The position numbers and the translations under genes are program-made. Below the pieces are notes generated by a model that did not search any database, had not been told where the DNA came from, and worked only from the letters and a program-made list of their open reading frames with translations. A DNA stretch of 64,000 nt, taken from assembly GCA_023313575.1 (NCBI GenBank), contig JAJTTP010000012.1, positions 496,001-560,000 on the forward strand, written 5' to 3'. This document shows positions 45,916 through 56,306 of this stretch, in pieces; within the stretch, counting starts at the first letter, position 1; every line of letters starts with the position of its first letter. The DNA comes from Eutypella sp. D-1. Its lineage: Eukaryota; Ascomycota; Sordariomycetes; Xylariales; Diatrypaceae.

Positions 45916-48141
45916 ATGGACCTCGGAGAAGCAGGCGACTCACCTTGGGGCGGTTAGTGAACATCACCAATATTCTCACCAACACCAACACCCTCACCAT
46001 CATCCTCACCCTACGTGCCGCTTTGGCTTTGCGCAATATCCTAGGATTCGAACTAACTTGCCTGGCTGTCTGCCTGGCCTTTCTCAGATGTCCCTTCATC
46101 CAACTCTGCGCCTTTCAATCCTGAAGGTAGGTCAATCCCCAGCTAAGTTGCGTGAACAACCCAACACCCCGATCACAGATGGCTGACTACATTCCCTTTT
46201 ACTAGAGAGCTCATCACAACAATCGCAAGATGCCTCATCGTCCCAACAAGCGCAATCCGCCGTGAAGTCGCCCAGAGCCAGGGGACCCGTGCGAAGACTC
46301 GTGGCTCAGCCGACACGCCTCGAGGCTGTCGACGACCCTCTCGGCCCGCTAGGCGGCGACGGATCCCCCGGTGCCGATGCGCCGGCCGACGAACCCCCCG
46401 TCCCTCCGCTGAAGGAGCGGGTCGTTGTGCGCACCACCATGCCGCCGCAGGCTCAACGGAAGACCGGTCCTTCCGACCCCCACCGGATCGATGACGATGA
46501 TACCGCCGCCTCGATCGACCGTTCTGTCGGACCCAGGGCGCCCCCGCCCGTCGACGCCGCCCTGCCGAGCCCGGTTCGAACGAGCTCTCAGCCGAGCATG
46601 AGCATCGAACAGGCCGCAAAACCTATCTTCCAGATCACCGTGGGGGATCCGCACAAGGTCGGGGATTTAACGAGTTCGCATATAGTCTACTCGGTCAGGA
46701 CTAAGGTATGATAAGAAGCGGCTATCTGCCCTGCCCACCTACCCATCCAGGGAAAACCGAGTCGTTGTGTTGACAGCCGAAAGACCACGTCCAAGGGGTA
46801 CAGACAGAGCGAGTTCGAGGTGAAGAGGAGATATCGCGACTTCCTGTGGCTCTATAACACGATGCACGGCAATAACCCGGGCGTCGTCGTGCCCCCGCCT
46901 CCCGAAAAGCAGGCCCTCAACCGTTTCGAGAGCAACTTCGTCGAGTCCCGCCGCGCCGCCCTCGAGAAGATGCTGAACAAGATCGCCGCCCACCCCACCC
47001 TGCAAAACGACCCCGACCTCAAGCTGTTCCTCGAGAGCGAGTCCTTCAACATCGACGTGAAGCACAAGGAGAGGAGGGAGCCGATACCGGGCGAGAGCAA
47101 GGGATTCATGGGATCCCTCGGTATCAGCATGGGGGGCGGCAGCAAGTTTGTCGAGCAGGATGATGTAAGTTTTTTCTTCGTGGCTTTCTTCGTAAAAGTC
47201 CGGGCCCGACATATCCTAGACAAGCTCTAACCCCCGACACTAGTGGTTCCACGATCGCAAGGTGTACCTCGACGCGCTGGAGAACCAGCTCAAGGGCCTC
47301 ATGAAGTCCATGGACACGATGGTGCACCAGCGCAAGACGATGTCGGAGGCGGCCGGGGACTTCTCAGCGTCGCTGCACGCGCTGTCGACGGTGGAGCTGA
47401 GCCCGACGCTCTCGGGCCCGCTGGAGGCGCTGTCGGAGCTACAGCTGACGATCCGGGACGTGTACGACCGGCAGGCGCAGCAGGACGTGCTGACGTTCGG
47501 GATCACGATCGACGAGTACGTGCGGCTGATCGGCAGCGTGAAGCAGGCGTTCGCGCAGCGGCAGAAGGCGTTCCACGCGTGGCACGCGGCGGAGTCGGAG
47601 CTCCAGAAGCGCCGCGCCGCCCAGGACAAGCTCCTCCGCCAGGGCCGCTCCCAGCAGGACCGCCTCAACCAGGTCGGCGCCGAGGTCGCCGACGCCGAGC
47701 GCAAGGTCCACCAGGCCCGCCTCCTCTTCGACGACATGGGCCGCCTGCTCCGCGCCGAGCTCGACCGCTTCGAGCGCGAGAAGGTCGAGGACTTCAAGTC
47801 CTCCGTCGAAACCTTCCTCGAGAGCGCCGTCGAGGCCCAGAAGGAGGTACGTCAAAAATGCGCGAAGATGCAACATTCTCACACACACACATACATACAC
47901 ACCCCTCCCCCCAACTCTCGCTCTCAAAGAAATTACGCAAAGTGCTAACAGAGGACTCTTTCACCGGCTACAGCTTATCGAGAAATGGGAGACATTCCTC
48001 ATGCAGCTGGACGCCGAGGATGACGAGACGGTGTTCTACCGGCCGCCGGTGTACGAGAGCGCCGCCGACGACAGGAGCAAGGGCCGCGGCAATACGGCGG
48101 TTGACCGCGCCAGGGCCACCATCGACCAGGACTCAGATTAA
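45916..48141 (+). CDS. VPS5: Retromer sorting nexin Vps5 (SNX1/2 type)
   Basis: This PX-BAR sorting nexin binds PI3P on endosomes, bends the membrane with Vps17, and forms the tubule coat of retromer for endosome-to-Golgi return. Six exons: 45916-45952, 46088-46126, 46206-46705, 46784-47164, 47244-47846 and 47974-48141, giving 575 aa, with all phases closing. The acidic start (MDLGEAGDSPWGD) is typical. A disordered Pro/Ser region is followed by the PX domain, beginning FQITVGDPHKVGD; its phosphoinositide motif is EVKRRYRDFLWLY, with PPPPEKQ downstream. The BAR domain spans about 320-560, beginning WFHDRKVYLDALENQLKGLMK. The C-terminal helix LIEKWETFLMQLD completes it. The GC content of the BAR exon is very high. 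Confidence 0.95.
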
Positions 48142-48790
48142 AGGTCCGTCTGACTGACTTGACTCTGTACGTTGTCACGCGATAAGGGGGGCTACGCATG
48201 CATAGGAGAAACACGGGGGCATTGTATCTATTCTATATTCCACGTCTTCAAGTAACAAAAACCAGAAAGGCCGTAGCAAGGCGACAGGTGCGATGGTGAA
48301 TGAATAACGTCTTTTACTTTTTCAATTCCGAGGGGGAGAGAGAGAGAGAGATGCTGCGGGCGGACGAGTGGGCAAGAAGAGCTCATCATGAATGAGTCAA
48401 ATGTGTAGTTTATACAGAGTTGTACATATAGCTACAACGAACGACAAGGCCGACTCGGCTGATCCTTCGTCATTCTGCGAATTTGTCTGCTTTCGTTTCC
48501 CTAGTGACCGAATCCCAAATCCGAGTGCACGTCGTCAGGAGACCCAACACGATATCGCACATGGACCTCCTAAGCTAAGTCGTAGCGTAGGACGCGCAGG
48601 CAGATTTTCTTGAGCCACCGTAATATATACATGTATAGATTCCTCCTCGCAACGTCCGCCACCGCCAGGGAAAATGCCGGTGCGTAAGTAAACCCACGCC
48701 CCGAGAACATACCTAGGCGTAAGGAGTTCCCCGAGCCCAGTCCAGCCCAAATGGCTACAAGGGCCCAGGTTCACCGCGTGCTCCCCCTCC
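48142..48790. other. Convergent intergenic region
   Basis: 3' flanks of VPS5 and the mitochondrial ribosomal gene, with a short GA repeat near 48336-48350. No gene was seen. Confidence 0.55.
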
Positions 48791-49435
48791 TCACTTCTTC
48801 TTCTTCGGCGCGGCCGACGGCGCCGGGATATTGTCCTCGGGCCTCGCGTAGCCGGAAATCAGGTCGCTGAGGGCATCGATGTGGTCCTCCTTGACGGCCT
48901 TCTTACTCGTCGGCTTAGCGGTCGGCGTCGCCGTCGCAGCAGCAGCAGCAGTCTTGCCGTCCTCCTCCTGCTTCCCCTCCCCTTCCTTAGCAGCAGCAAC
49001 AGCAGCATCCTCAACACTCACAGCGGCGGCGGCACCGCCATCCTCCTCATCAGCCTTAGCCTCAGCATCCCAACCGCGCCCAAAGCGTCCACGGAACGCG
49101 GCGAGCTTCCCGGCCTCGTCGACCTCGACGTTGCGCAGCGAGGCGTCGCTGGGCTGCCACAGCGCATGGTTCCGCGTGTCCTTCGTCGACCGGTACAGAG
49201 CCTGCGGACTCGTCGTTCGGTGCGTGTACGTCGACCCGTCTGATAGCTGGATTATTTGCGTGAAGCTGTAGGGTCGTCGCGGTCGTCGGATGATGTTTGC
49301 GCTGCGCGTTGTGGTTAGGGAAAAGGGCGTCCGCGCTGGCGTTGTTGTTGCGGCGGTCGTGGATGGGGGAGTGGTGGCGGAGAGGAAGGTGGTTGTTGGG
49401 CGTCGCGGGATCGCCCCGGGTAGTCTTGTCGCCAT
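48791..49435 (-). CDS. mrpl36: Mitochondrial large-subunit ribosomal protein bL31m
   Basis: A component of the mitochondrial 54S subunit (yeast Mrpl36). Single exon, 214 aa. The N-terminus is rich in Arg, Thr, Ser and Pro without acidic residues, as in a matrix presequence. The conserved core is RRPRRPYSFTQIIQLSDGSTYTHRTTSPQ, RSTKDTRNHALWQPS, and VDEAGKLAAFRGRFGRGWD, which is the fungal bL31m signature. A long Ala/Glu/Lys-rich tail follows, with DHIDALSDLISGYA near the end and a KKKK C-terminus. The gene is head-to-head with a flavin-reductase-like gene. Confidence 0.93.
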   Translation of the reverse strand: MATRLPGAIPRRPTTTFLSATTPPSTTAATTTPARTPFSLTTTRSANIIRRPRRPYSFTQIIQLSDGSTYTHRTTSPQALYRSTKDTRNHALWQPSDASLRNVEVDEAGKLAAFRGRFGRGWDAEAKADEEDGGAAAAVSVEDAAVAAAKEGEGKQEEDGKTAAAAATATPTAKPTSKKAVKEDHIDALSDLISGYARPEDNIPAPSAAPKKKK

Positions 49436-50057
49436 TTTTGTGTATTTTTTTTATATGATGCTTGGGATGTCTTTTTTTTCTCTTCGCCCCCTCCGCTCAC
49501 TCGCTCGCTGGCTTTTCAATGTTCCAGGTCCCCGTAAAGGCGGCAATTGGTCGATTCCAATGGGCTTTTTTCTTTTGTTTGAGTGATTTCGAGCTTGGGC
49601 TACTCTTGTCCGAGGGGGCAAGTAAAGTGGCCGTGTCGTTTTCTTGAATCAACTGGAGAGATATCGGGGGGTTACTTACCTACCTACAGCTGTTCCATCG
49701 CCGAATTTAGCTGTGTCGGTCCGGAAAAGACATCCCTTATCGTTATCGTTACCACCAGCGCTAGGAGCACGGGAATCCCAGCCCACCCTGGAGGGGCCCC
49801 CGCCAAAATTTAGGTATGCTGATAACTTCCATACATATAGATCCCTTACGTAATAATAGATTAGCTGCATCACCAAGAAAATAATACTAGAAATGTTTAT
49901 GTCGCAGGCGCAAAGCACACGGTCAACATTCTTTTTGCGAATAGTTACGTAGATTCCGGTTGGTAAACCCGAGGCGGCCCTATCTCGCAGCAGCCTAATT
50001 TAAGGTAACCTCGCCAACACCCATCCCGCCTCCTCCGCCGCCGTTCATGGGCCGGAG
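49436..50057. other. Divergent promoter of bL31m and the flavin-reductase-like gene
   Basis: 622-bp spacer with no gene. TACC/GGTA repeats occur near 49676-49690. Confidence 0.55.
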
Positions 50058-51218
50058 ATGAAGAGCCTGCGCAGCCTGCATGGGTGGGCGGCATCCGGCA
50101 CGCACAATGGCTCTGGCTCTGGCTCTGGCTCCTCCGCCCGTCTCTTCTACCGAGGTGCCGGTGCTGTCGCCTCCGGCCTCGCCAGTGATCCGCGCCGTGG
50201 TCTCGGGAGTGCTAGGCCCGTGACCCCCGGTCTTGTCTCTTGCCGTGGAAAGAGAGGCTTTGCGCGATCGGCGGTTCGCAATAGGGATCGCGCCGGGGAC
50301 CACGACCCCGCGCTGCCCGAGCGCTTCCGCGCCGTCATGCGCCGGATGCCGCACCCGGTCGTCATCATCACGACGCTAGACTGTCCACTCTCATCATCAT
50401 CATCCTCTCCCTCCTCCTCTACAGCCGCCAGCACCCCAGCCTTCCCGGCCCACTGGACGGAATCCGACATCCTCGACAGCTGCAGCGACAGTGAGGACGG
50501 CAGAAGCGGGAAGCAGCCGCGGCCCATCCCGCGCGCGATGACGGTATCGTCGTTCACGTCGCTGTCGCTGCGGCCGCGCGAGCGCGTGCTCTTTAACATC
50601 GCCCTGCCTAGCCGCACTTACCACGCCATCTTCAGCTCCCGCCGCTTCAACGCCCACGTGCTCGCCGCCGACCACCACGGCGCCCGCCTCGCCGACCTCT
50701 TCACCAAGGGCTACGGCCTCGGCCCCGCTGGTGGTGGGGGTGGGGCAGGAGATCAGGCGCCGCGTAGTGGCCTCGGCGCCCTCGCTGGCCTCGACGCCTA
50801 CGGCGTCCAGGTCCTGGGAAAGGATGAGTGGGATCGCGAGTGGGATGCTTATTCGGCTGCTCGCGGGGATGGCGGTCGTGGTGGTGAGGAGGGCGGGGAG
50901 GCCCGGCTGATGACGAAGTTCACGGCGCCCCTGCTGCGGGGCCCCGGCGTCACGCACGTCCTCGAGTGCGACCTCTACGCGCCGGCGTACCTGGATAACC
51001 AACCAGAGCCGTCGCCCGATGACAGCCCCCGGGGTGACCACCACCGCTCGCACCACGATAACTTCGCCATCATGCTCGGCGAAGTCACGGATATCGTGCC
51101 CGGCGTGGTGGACGCAGACGCGGATGCGGATGTCACGCTCGCGTATGTGGATGGTGCGTATAGGAGGCCCGGAGATCCGATCTTGAAGCATGCTATTGCT
51201 GGGCCGCCGAAGCGGTAG
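50058..51218 (+). CDS. Flavin reductase-like FMN-binding protein, probably mitochondrial
   Basis: Single-exon, 386-aa protein. The N-terminal about 70 residues are rich in Arg, Ser, Gly and Ala with few acids, like a mitochondrial presequence, and are followed by LPERFRAVMRRMPHPVVIITTLD, the first strand of the flavin-reductase split barrel. The FMN-contacting segment AMTVSSFTSLSLRPRERVLFNIALPSRTYHAI follows after a Ser-rich insert. Then comes FNAHVLAADHHGARLADLFTKGYG, the helix-and-strand usually closing the FMN site. Acidic and Gly-rich insertions make it longer than the bacterial 160-190 aa family. The end, FAIMLGEVTDIV..TLAYVDGAYRRPG, is the last barrel strand pair. Fungal members are uncharacterised; it may reduce flavin or act with a monooxygenase, but the partner is unknown. 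Confidence 0.87.
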   Translation: MKSLRSLHGWAASGTHNGSGSGSGSSARLFYRGAGAVASGLASDPRRGLGSARPVTPGLVSCRGKRGFARSAVRNRDRAGDHDPALPERFRAVMRRMPHPVVIITTLDCPLSSSSSSPSSSTAASTPAFPAHWTESDILDSCSDSEDGRSGKQPRPIPRAMTVSSFTSLSLRPRERVLFNIALPSRTYHAIFSSRRFNAHVLAADHHGARLADLFTKGYGLGPAGGGGGAGDQAPRSGLGALAGLDAYGVQVLGKDEWDREWDAYSAARGDGGRGGEEGGEARLMTKFTAPLLRGPGVTHVLECDLYAPAYLDNQPEPSPDDSPRGDHHRSHHDNFAIMLGEVTDIVPGVVDADADADVTLAYVDGAYRRPGDPILKHAIAGPPKR

Positions 51219-53383
51219 GCTTCGGTTCTTTTTTTTAGGAAGGAATGATATAGCAGACGCAGGGTTACATGTATGTATTGTATCGTATGCATTTATGTTT
51301 CGGCAGGCATGGCGGCATGGACGATTGTTAGAGGGGTCACGGCTTATGAGATGCACACTACAGATATATATAGATACCACCTACAGGATAGAATACCCAG
51401 CAATGATGAAAAAAAGCTCAACTCGATGATCACTCTGTTCTACGATCCGTGTTTTTAATGGGTTCGTTTCTACGATTATCTACCTAAGGCAACGCCCTTG
51501 CTAGTAGGCAAATGTAGTCGATTCTGCCCTCTTTTAGGCAGATTGACTGGACTGACGACGGTCGAAGGAATTGGAATGTGTAGGTACCTAGGTATATAGG
51601 TATGTTTGCATACCTAAGGACACACAGCCTTATCACAGATGTTGCCTGGACCGTCTGTACGCCCTGGGAAAACAAACCGGACGGGTCTCGAAGAGCTTCA
51701 CCCAATGACCCGGCCGGTTTTTTTTTTACCAGGATCGCTAAGACCAGTCGACCGAACAACGGAATACGCATCACTATACAGAGCCTTGTGAAGTCCAGGC
51801 TGAGTAGAGCTATGTAGGTAGCATTCCTTAGCCGCTCGTGACACCTTACCTAAACCCGAAAAAGGATTATCAAGGTCTTGCTCTTTTCTATCTGTTTCAG
51901 GTGGTGAGCGAGCTTGGTGAGTGTGCCGGCGGGAAAGAGGTTGCGACAGAAGCCGGAATCGTCTAAAACCGAACCTTCATTGGATGTCGCCGTTTGCATC
52001 TGCAATTTGCTGCTCTGCCTGCCTATGAATTGTGGAAGTCGCAACCTTCCATCATCCATCCATTTCATTCATCGGTCAATTCAGCCTTGTCCTTCACCCT
52101 GTATGTACATACCTTTCCCTGGTACCAAACGTGCAATGCAGTGGAAGCCGCTAGACTCAGGTAGATACTCCTGCAGTTTCTGATTGGTCGGAACTAATGC
52201 ACGAGAGTCAATCTCTGTTGCTCCTGCCTTGCCATTCGAGAAGGTTGGAGAATCCATTTGAAAGGGCCCGGGCGGGAAGTCCAGGTAGGCCCAGGGCCCC
52301 CCCACAAGGCAGCAGCAACCTGGGGGGGTTGAGAGGTCTGCGGAAGTCTAGCTTGTTCTGCCTGCTCACCTTATCTTGTGGGGTTTTCTGCCAATTGAAC
52401 CAATCAAACCCTGCGATAAGGGTATGGAGGGGTATGTGTTCAAGGTTGGGGTGGGCAGCGAAGCACAGGGACCCTAATGGTACCTTCTAGCGAATCATAG
52501 AATGTACGTGCAGGATGGCGGGCCCACTCAGCGCGGCAACGCAGAGCAGCCTCAGGCGGGCAGTAAGGCAAAATGGAGGGGAGGGGGGGTAGCAATCAAA
52601 GAAGTACGTACTTGGATGTATGGGTAGTGTAGCTGTAGACGGGGTGGTTTTTCATAGAATTCTATAGAATCGAAAAGGCTGTAACTGGTTGTACACACAG
52701 GGGTCCAGTTAGCTTTCAGTCGTGAACTTCAAATTCTTCCCTCCTCCCCCCTCCTCTCCTCACACAAGAGATCTTCTTTTTCTTCCATCATCTCTCTCGA
52801 ATAAATCCCAAACTTTTTTTTTCTCTCTCTTCCCACTTTTTTCACTCTTCACTTTCAAACATACCCTCTCCCCCTCTTGATACCTCATCAATTTCTTGAA
52901 GAGTTGCCTCTTCTTTCCATCTAATTCTTCCTGCAAGTATCCTGAATCTCCTAGATACCCATTTGGTAAGTAAATCAGTAAAAGAGAAGCTATTTTGCAT
53001 TCCTGCTTTTTTTTACCGCGGGCAGCAATAATACACCATTCCCTCAAGGTTCCTTTCCCCTCCCATGTCTTACTTGTCAGGCAGACAATTAGCCAGCCTT
53101 GCCGTTTCTTACTCCGTCGCCGGGGTAGCTTCAGCAAAGTCGACTCCTTCCCTCTCTCCTCTCATCTCAGTCCATAACGTTTTCCTGCACTTATTTCCAC
53201 CACAACTCATAACCCGTCCTAGCTTTCCCCTCCTACACATTTCCATCTGCACCCATTTTAATACTCGATCGCCTTGATTCAACTCAACTCAACTCAACCC
53301 AGTCCGGTCCTCTTACCTGCTATAACCAAAGCTAACCAACTTTTAATCTTCAGATCCCCTATTAGATACCCACATCATTCACC
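51219..53383. other. Long spacer with HSP90 promoter and 5'UTR
   Basis: About 1.5 kb has no gene (TACCTAGGTA at 51585-51594; CCAAT-type ATTGG near 52182). The last 650 bases are the HSP90 leader: weak GAA/TTC clusters at 52655-52680 and 52722-52740, a pyrimidine-rich tract at about 52735-52900, and a likely 5'UTR intron. Confidence 0.55.
52966..53353 (+). other. Candidate 5'UTR intron of HSP90
   Basis: GTAAGT at 52966, branch-type GCTAACC near 53330, and TTCAG ending at 53353, 30 nt before the HSP90 ATG at 53384. The 388-nt length is far above the 50-120 nt usual here. All three signals are canonical. No frame in the interval looks coding. Confidence 0.6.
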
Positions 53384-55566
53384 ATGTCTGGAGAAACCTT
53401 CGAGTTCCAGGCTGAGATTTCTCAGCTGCTTTCTCTCATCATCAACACCGTCTACTCCAACAAGGAGATCTTCCTGAGAGAACTCGTCTCCAACGCCTCC
53501 GATGCCTTGGACAAGATCAGATATGAGGCCCTGTCCGACCCCAGCAAGCTGGATTCCGGCAAGGACCTCCGTATCGACATCATCCCCAACAAGGAGAACA
53601 AGACCCTGATCATCCGGGATACCGGTATCGGTATGACCAAGGCTGTAAGTTGCATTCCAGCACTTCAACTGTCTAGAACTTGCAGTTGCTAACATGCCCG
53701 AAATAGGACCTGATCAACAACCTGGGTACCATTGCCCGGTCAGGCACCAAGCAGTTTATGGAGGCTCTGTCGGCCGGTGCCGATGTTTCCATGATTGGCC
53801 AGTTCGGTGTCGGTTTCTACTCGGCTTACCTCGTTGCCGACCGCGTCACTGTCATCTCCAAGAATAACGATGATGAGCAGTACATCTGGGAGTCCGCCGC
53901 CGGTGGTACCTTCAGCGTCGTTCCCGACACTGAGGGTGAGCCTCTTGGCCGTGGTACCAAGATGATCCTCCACCTCAAGGATGAGCAGTCAGAGTACCTC
54001 AACGAGAGCAAGATCAAGGAGGTCATCAAGAAGCACTCCGAGTTTATCTCGTACCCCATCTACCTGCACGTCACCAAGGAGACCGAGAAGGAGGTCCCTG
54101 ATGAGGAGGCCGAGGAGGAGACTGAGAAGACTGAGGAGGATGACGACAAGAAGCCAAAGGTCGAGGAGGTTGATGATGACGAGGAGAAGGAGAAGGAGAA
54201 GAAGAAGAAGACCAAGAAGATCACCGAGACCTCTATCGAGGAGGAGGAGCTGAACAAGCAGAAGCCCATCTGGACCCGGAACCCCCAGGACATCTCCCAG
54301 GAGGAGTACGCCGCCTTCTACAAGTCGCTTTCTAACGACTGGGAGGATCACCTCGCTGTCAAGCACTTCTCCGTTGAGGGCCAGCTCGAGTTCCGGGCCA
54401 TCCTCTTCGTCCCCAAGCGTGCCCCCTTCGACTTGTTCGAGACCAAGAAGACCAAGAACAACATCAAGCTCTATGTCCGCCGTGTCTTCATCACTGATGA
54501 TGCCACTGACCTCATTCCCGAGTGGTTGAGCTTCGTCAAGGGTGTTGTCGACTCTGAGGATCTGCCTCTGAACCTGTCTCGTGAGACTCTCCAGCAGAAC
54601 AAGATCATGAAGGTCATCAAGAAGAACATTGTCAAGAAGGCCCTCGAGCTCTTCAACGAGATTGCCGAGGACAAGGAGCAGTTCGACAAGTTCTACAGCG
54701 CCTTCTCCAAGAACCTCAAGCTCGGTATCCACGAAGACTCCCAGAACCGCTCGCTGCTCGCCAAGCTGCTGCGGTTCAACTCGACTAAGTCTGGCGATGA
54801 GCAGACCTCTCTGTCCGACTACGTCACCCGCATGCCTGAGCACCAGAAGAACATGTACTACATCACTGGCGAGTCCCTCAAGGCTGTCCAGAAGTCTCCC
54901 TTCCTGGACGCCCTCAAGGAGAAGAACTTCGAGGTCCTGTTCCTCGTTGACCCCATTGATGAGTACGCCATGACTCAGCTGAAGGAGTTCGAGGGCAAGA
55001 AGCTTGTCGACATCACCAAGGACTTCGATCTCGAGGAGACCGAGGAGGAGAAGAAGGCCCGCGAGGCTGAGGAGAAGGAGTACGAGAGCCTGGCCAAGGC
55101 CCTTAAGAACGTTCTCGGTGACAAGGTCGAGAAGGTCGTCGTCTCCTACAAGCTCGTCGGCTCGCCTTGCGCCATCCGTACTGGTCAGTTCGGTTGGTCC
55201 GCCAACATGGAGCGCATCATGAAGGCCCAGGCCCTGCGTGACACCTCCATGAGCAGCTACATGAGCTCCAAGAAGACCTTCGAGATCTCGCCCAAGTCTC
55301 CCATCGTCAAGGAGCTCAAGAAGAAGGTCGAGGCCGACGGCGAGAACGACAAGACCGTCAAGTCGATCGTTCAGCTCCTGTTCGAGACCTCTCTGCTGGT
55401 CTCTGGCTTCACCATCGAGGAGCCTGCCGGCTTCGCCGAGCGTATCCACAAGCTGGTCTCGCTCGGTCTGAACCTGGATGACGAGCCTGCCGCCGAGGAG
55501 GCGCCCGCCACGGAGGCGACCGCCGCTGCTGAGACTGGCGACAGCGCCATGGAGGAGGTCGACTAA
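53384..55566 (+). CDS. HSP90: Cytosolic heat shock protein 90
   Basis: This ATP-dependent dimeric chaperone folds kinases, receptors and other clients. Exons are 53384-53644 and 53707-55566, giving 706 aa; the 62-nt phase-0 intron joins GIGMTKA to DLINNLG. The N-terminal GHKL ATPase has [18 protein letters not shown] (E33/N37 region), DTGIGMT, and [14 protein letters not shown]. An acidic linker rich in Glu, Asp and Lys spans about 205-265. The middle domain has [28 protein letters not shown] (catalytic Arg of the middle domain), and the C-terminal dimerisation domain ends in MEEVD, the TPR-cochaperone tag, so it is the cytosolic form. The very regular codon use (C-ending, e.g. AAG, GAG, CTC) marks a highly expressed gene. 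Confidence 0.98.
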
Positions 55567-56306
55567 GTGCGATAAAGAGGGTTTAGGCGATGGGAAACGG
55601 GATACGAAAAGTTCACATGGAGTTGGATGGTTTTCGGGATTCTGTCACACCGGCATTACCGTGTCTTCGGCGTTGCATCTTTCCTTTTAATACCTCATAC
55701 CCCCTCATTCGGCCTTGAGGGAAAGCACATGACACGTATCTAGCAATGGAATTTCCATCCATTGTTGCGATCTGTCTGATGCCTTCTAGGCCATCTCACG
55801 TGTGTATTCTAGCTTATAATGCCTTTATGATGAGACCGTTCGGACGAATTCAAATAGATGAATCGATGCTCTACAAAGCAAGAGAATCTTCTTTGCCCGT
55901 TAACTATGTGACATGTTGGGAAATCAATTGAGCAATTTAGTCAAAAATTGAAATGGCCTGCTGTTAACCTCCGCTATGGTAAAATTCGGAAAATCCTAGC
56001 AGTGTGGGCCGGTCCCACTCGCCTGTCTCCATTCCGAATAGTATGCGGTAGCATCAACTAATCCTTCTTAAAAACCTCTGGAGACCAGACCAAGCAACTA
56101 TAGGCAAATGTGGACAGTGAAGGGGTGTTTTGCCCTTTTTCTATATTCCTTACGACGTCTATAAACATAGACTGGGTGCGTAAGCGGCGGCTGAAATATG
56201 TACAAGAAAATTAAAACAAGTAATTAGAACAAAAAGGAAATGGGGGGTTTTCCAAGTTTATAGTCATGTCACAACCCCCCCCCCCCCCTTTAACCCCCGA
56301 CAATCA
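55567..56306. other. Convergent intergenic region with C14 run
   Basis: 3' flanks of HSP90 and the peroxidase gene. A C14 run (56275-56288) lies just past the peroxidase stop. No gene was seen. Confidence 0.6.

Noticed and set aside
46030..46075. B-box-like GTTCGAATCC on the minus strand, possible tRNA
   Set aside because: No A-box, acceptor stem or cloverleaf was found at the right spacing, and it lies inside a VPS5 intron.
53989..55449. 486-codon open frame antisense to HSP90
   Set aside because: It mirrors the strong codon bias of HSP90 (Leu-rich from GAG/AAG codons) and has no family signal or own splice structure.
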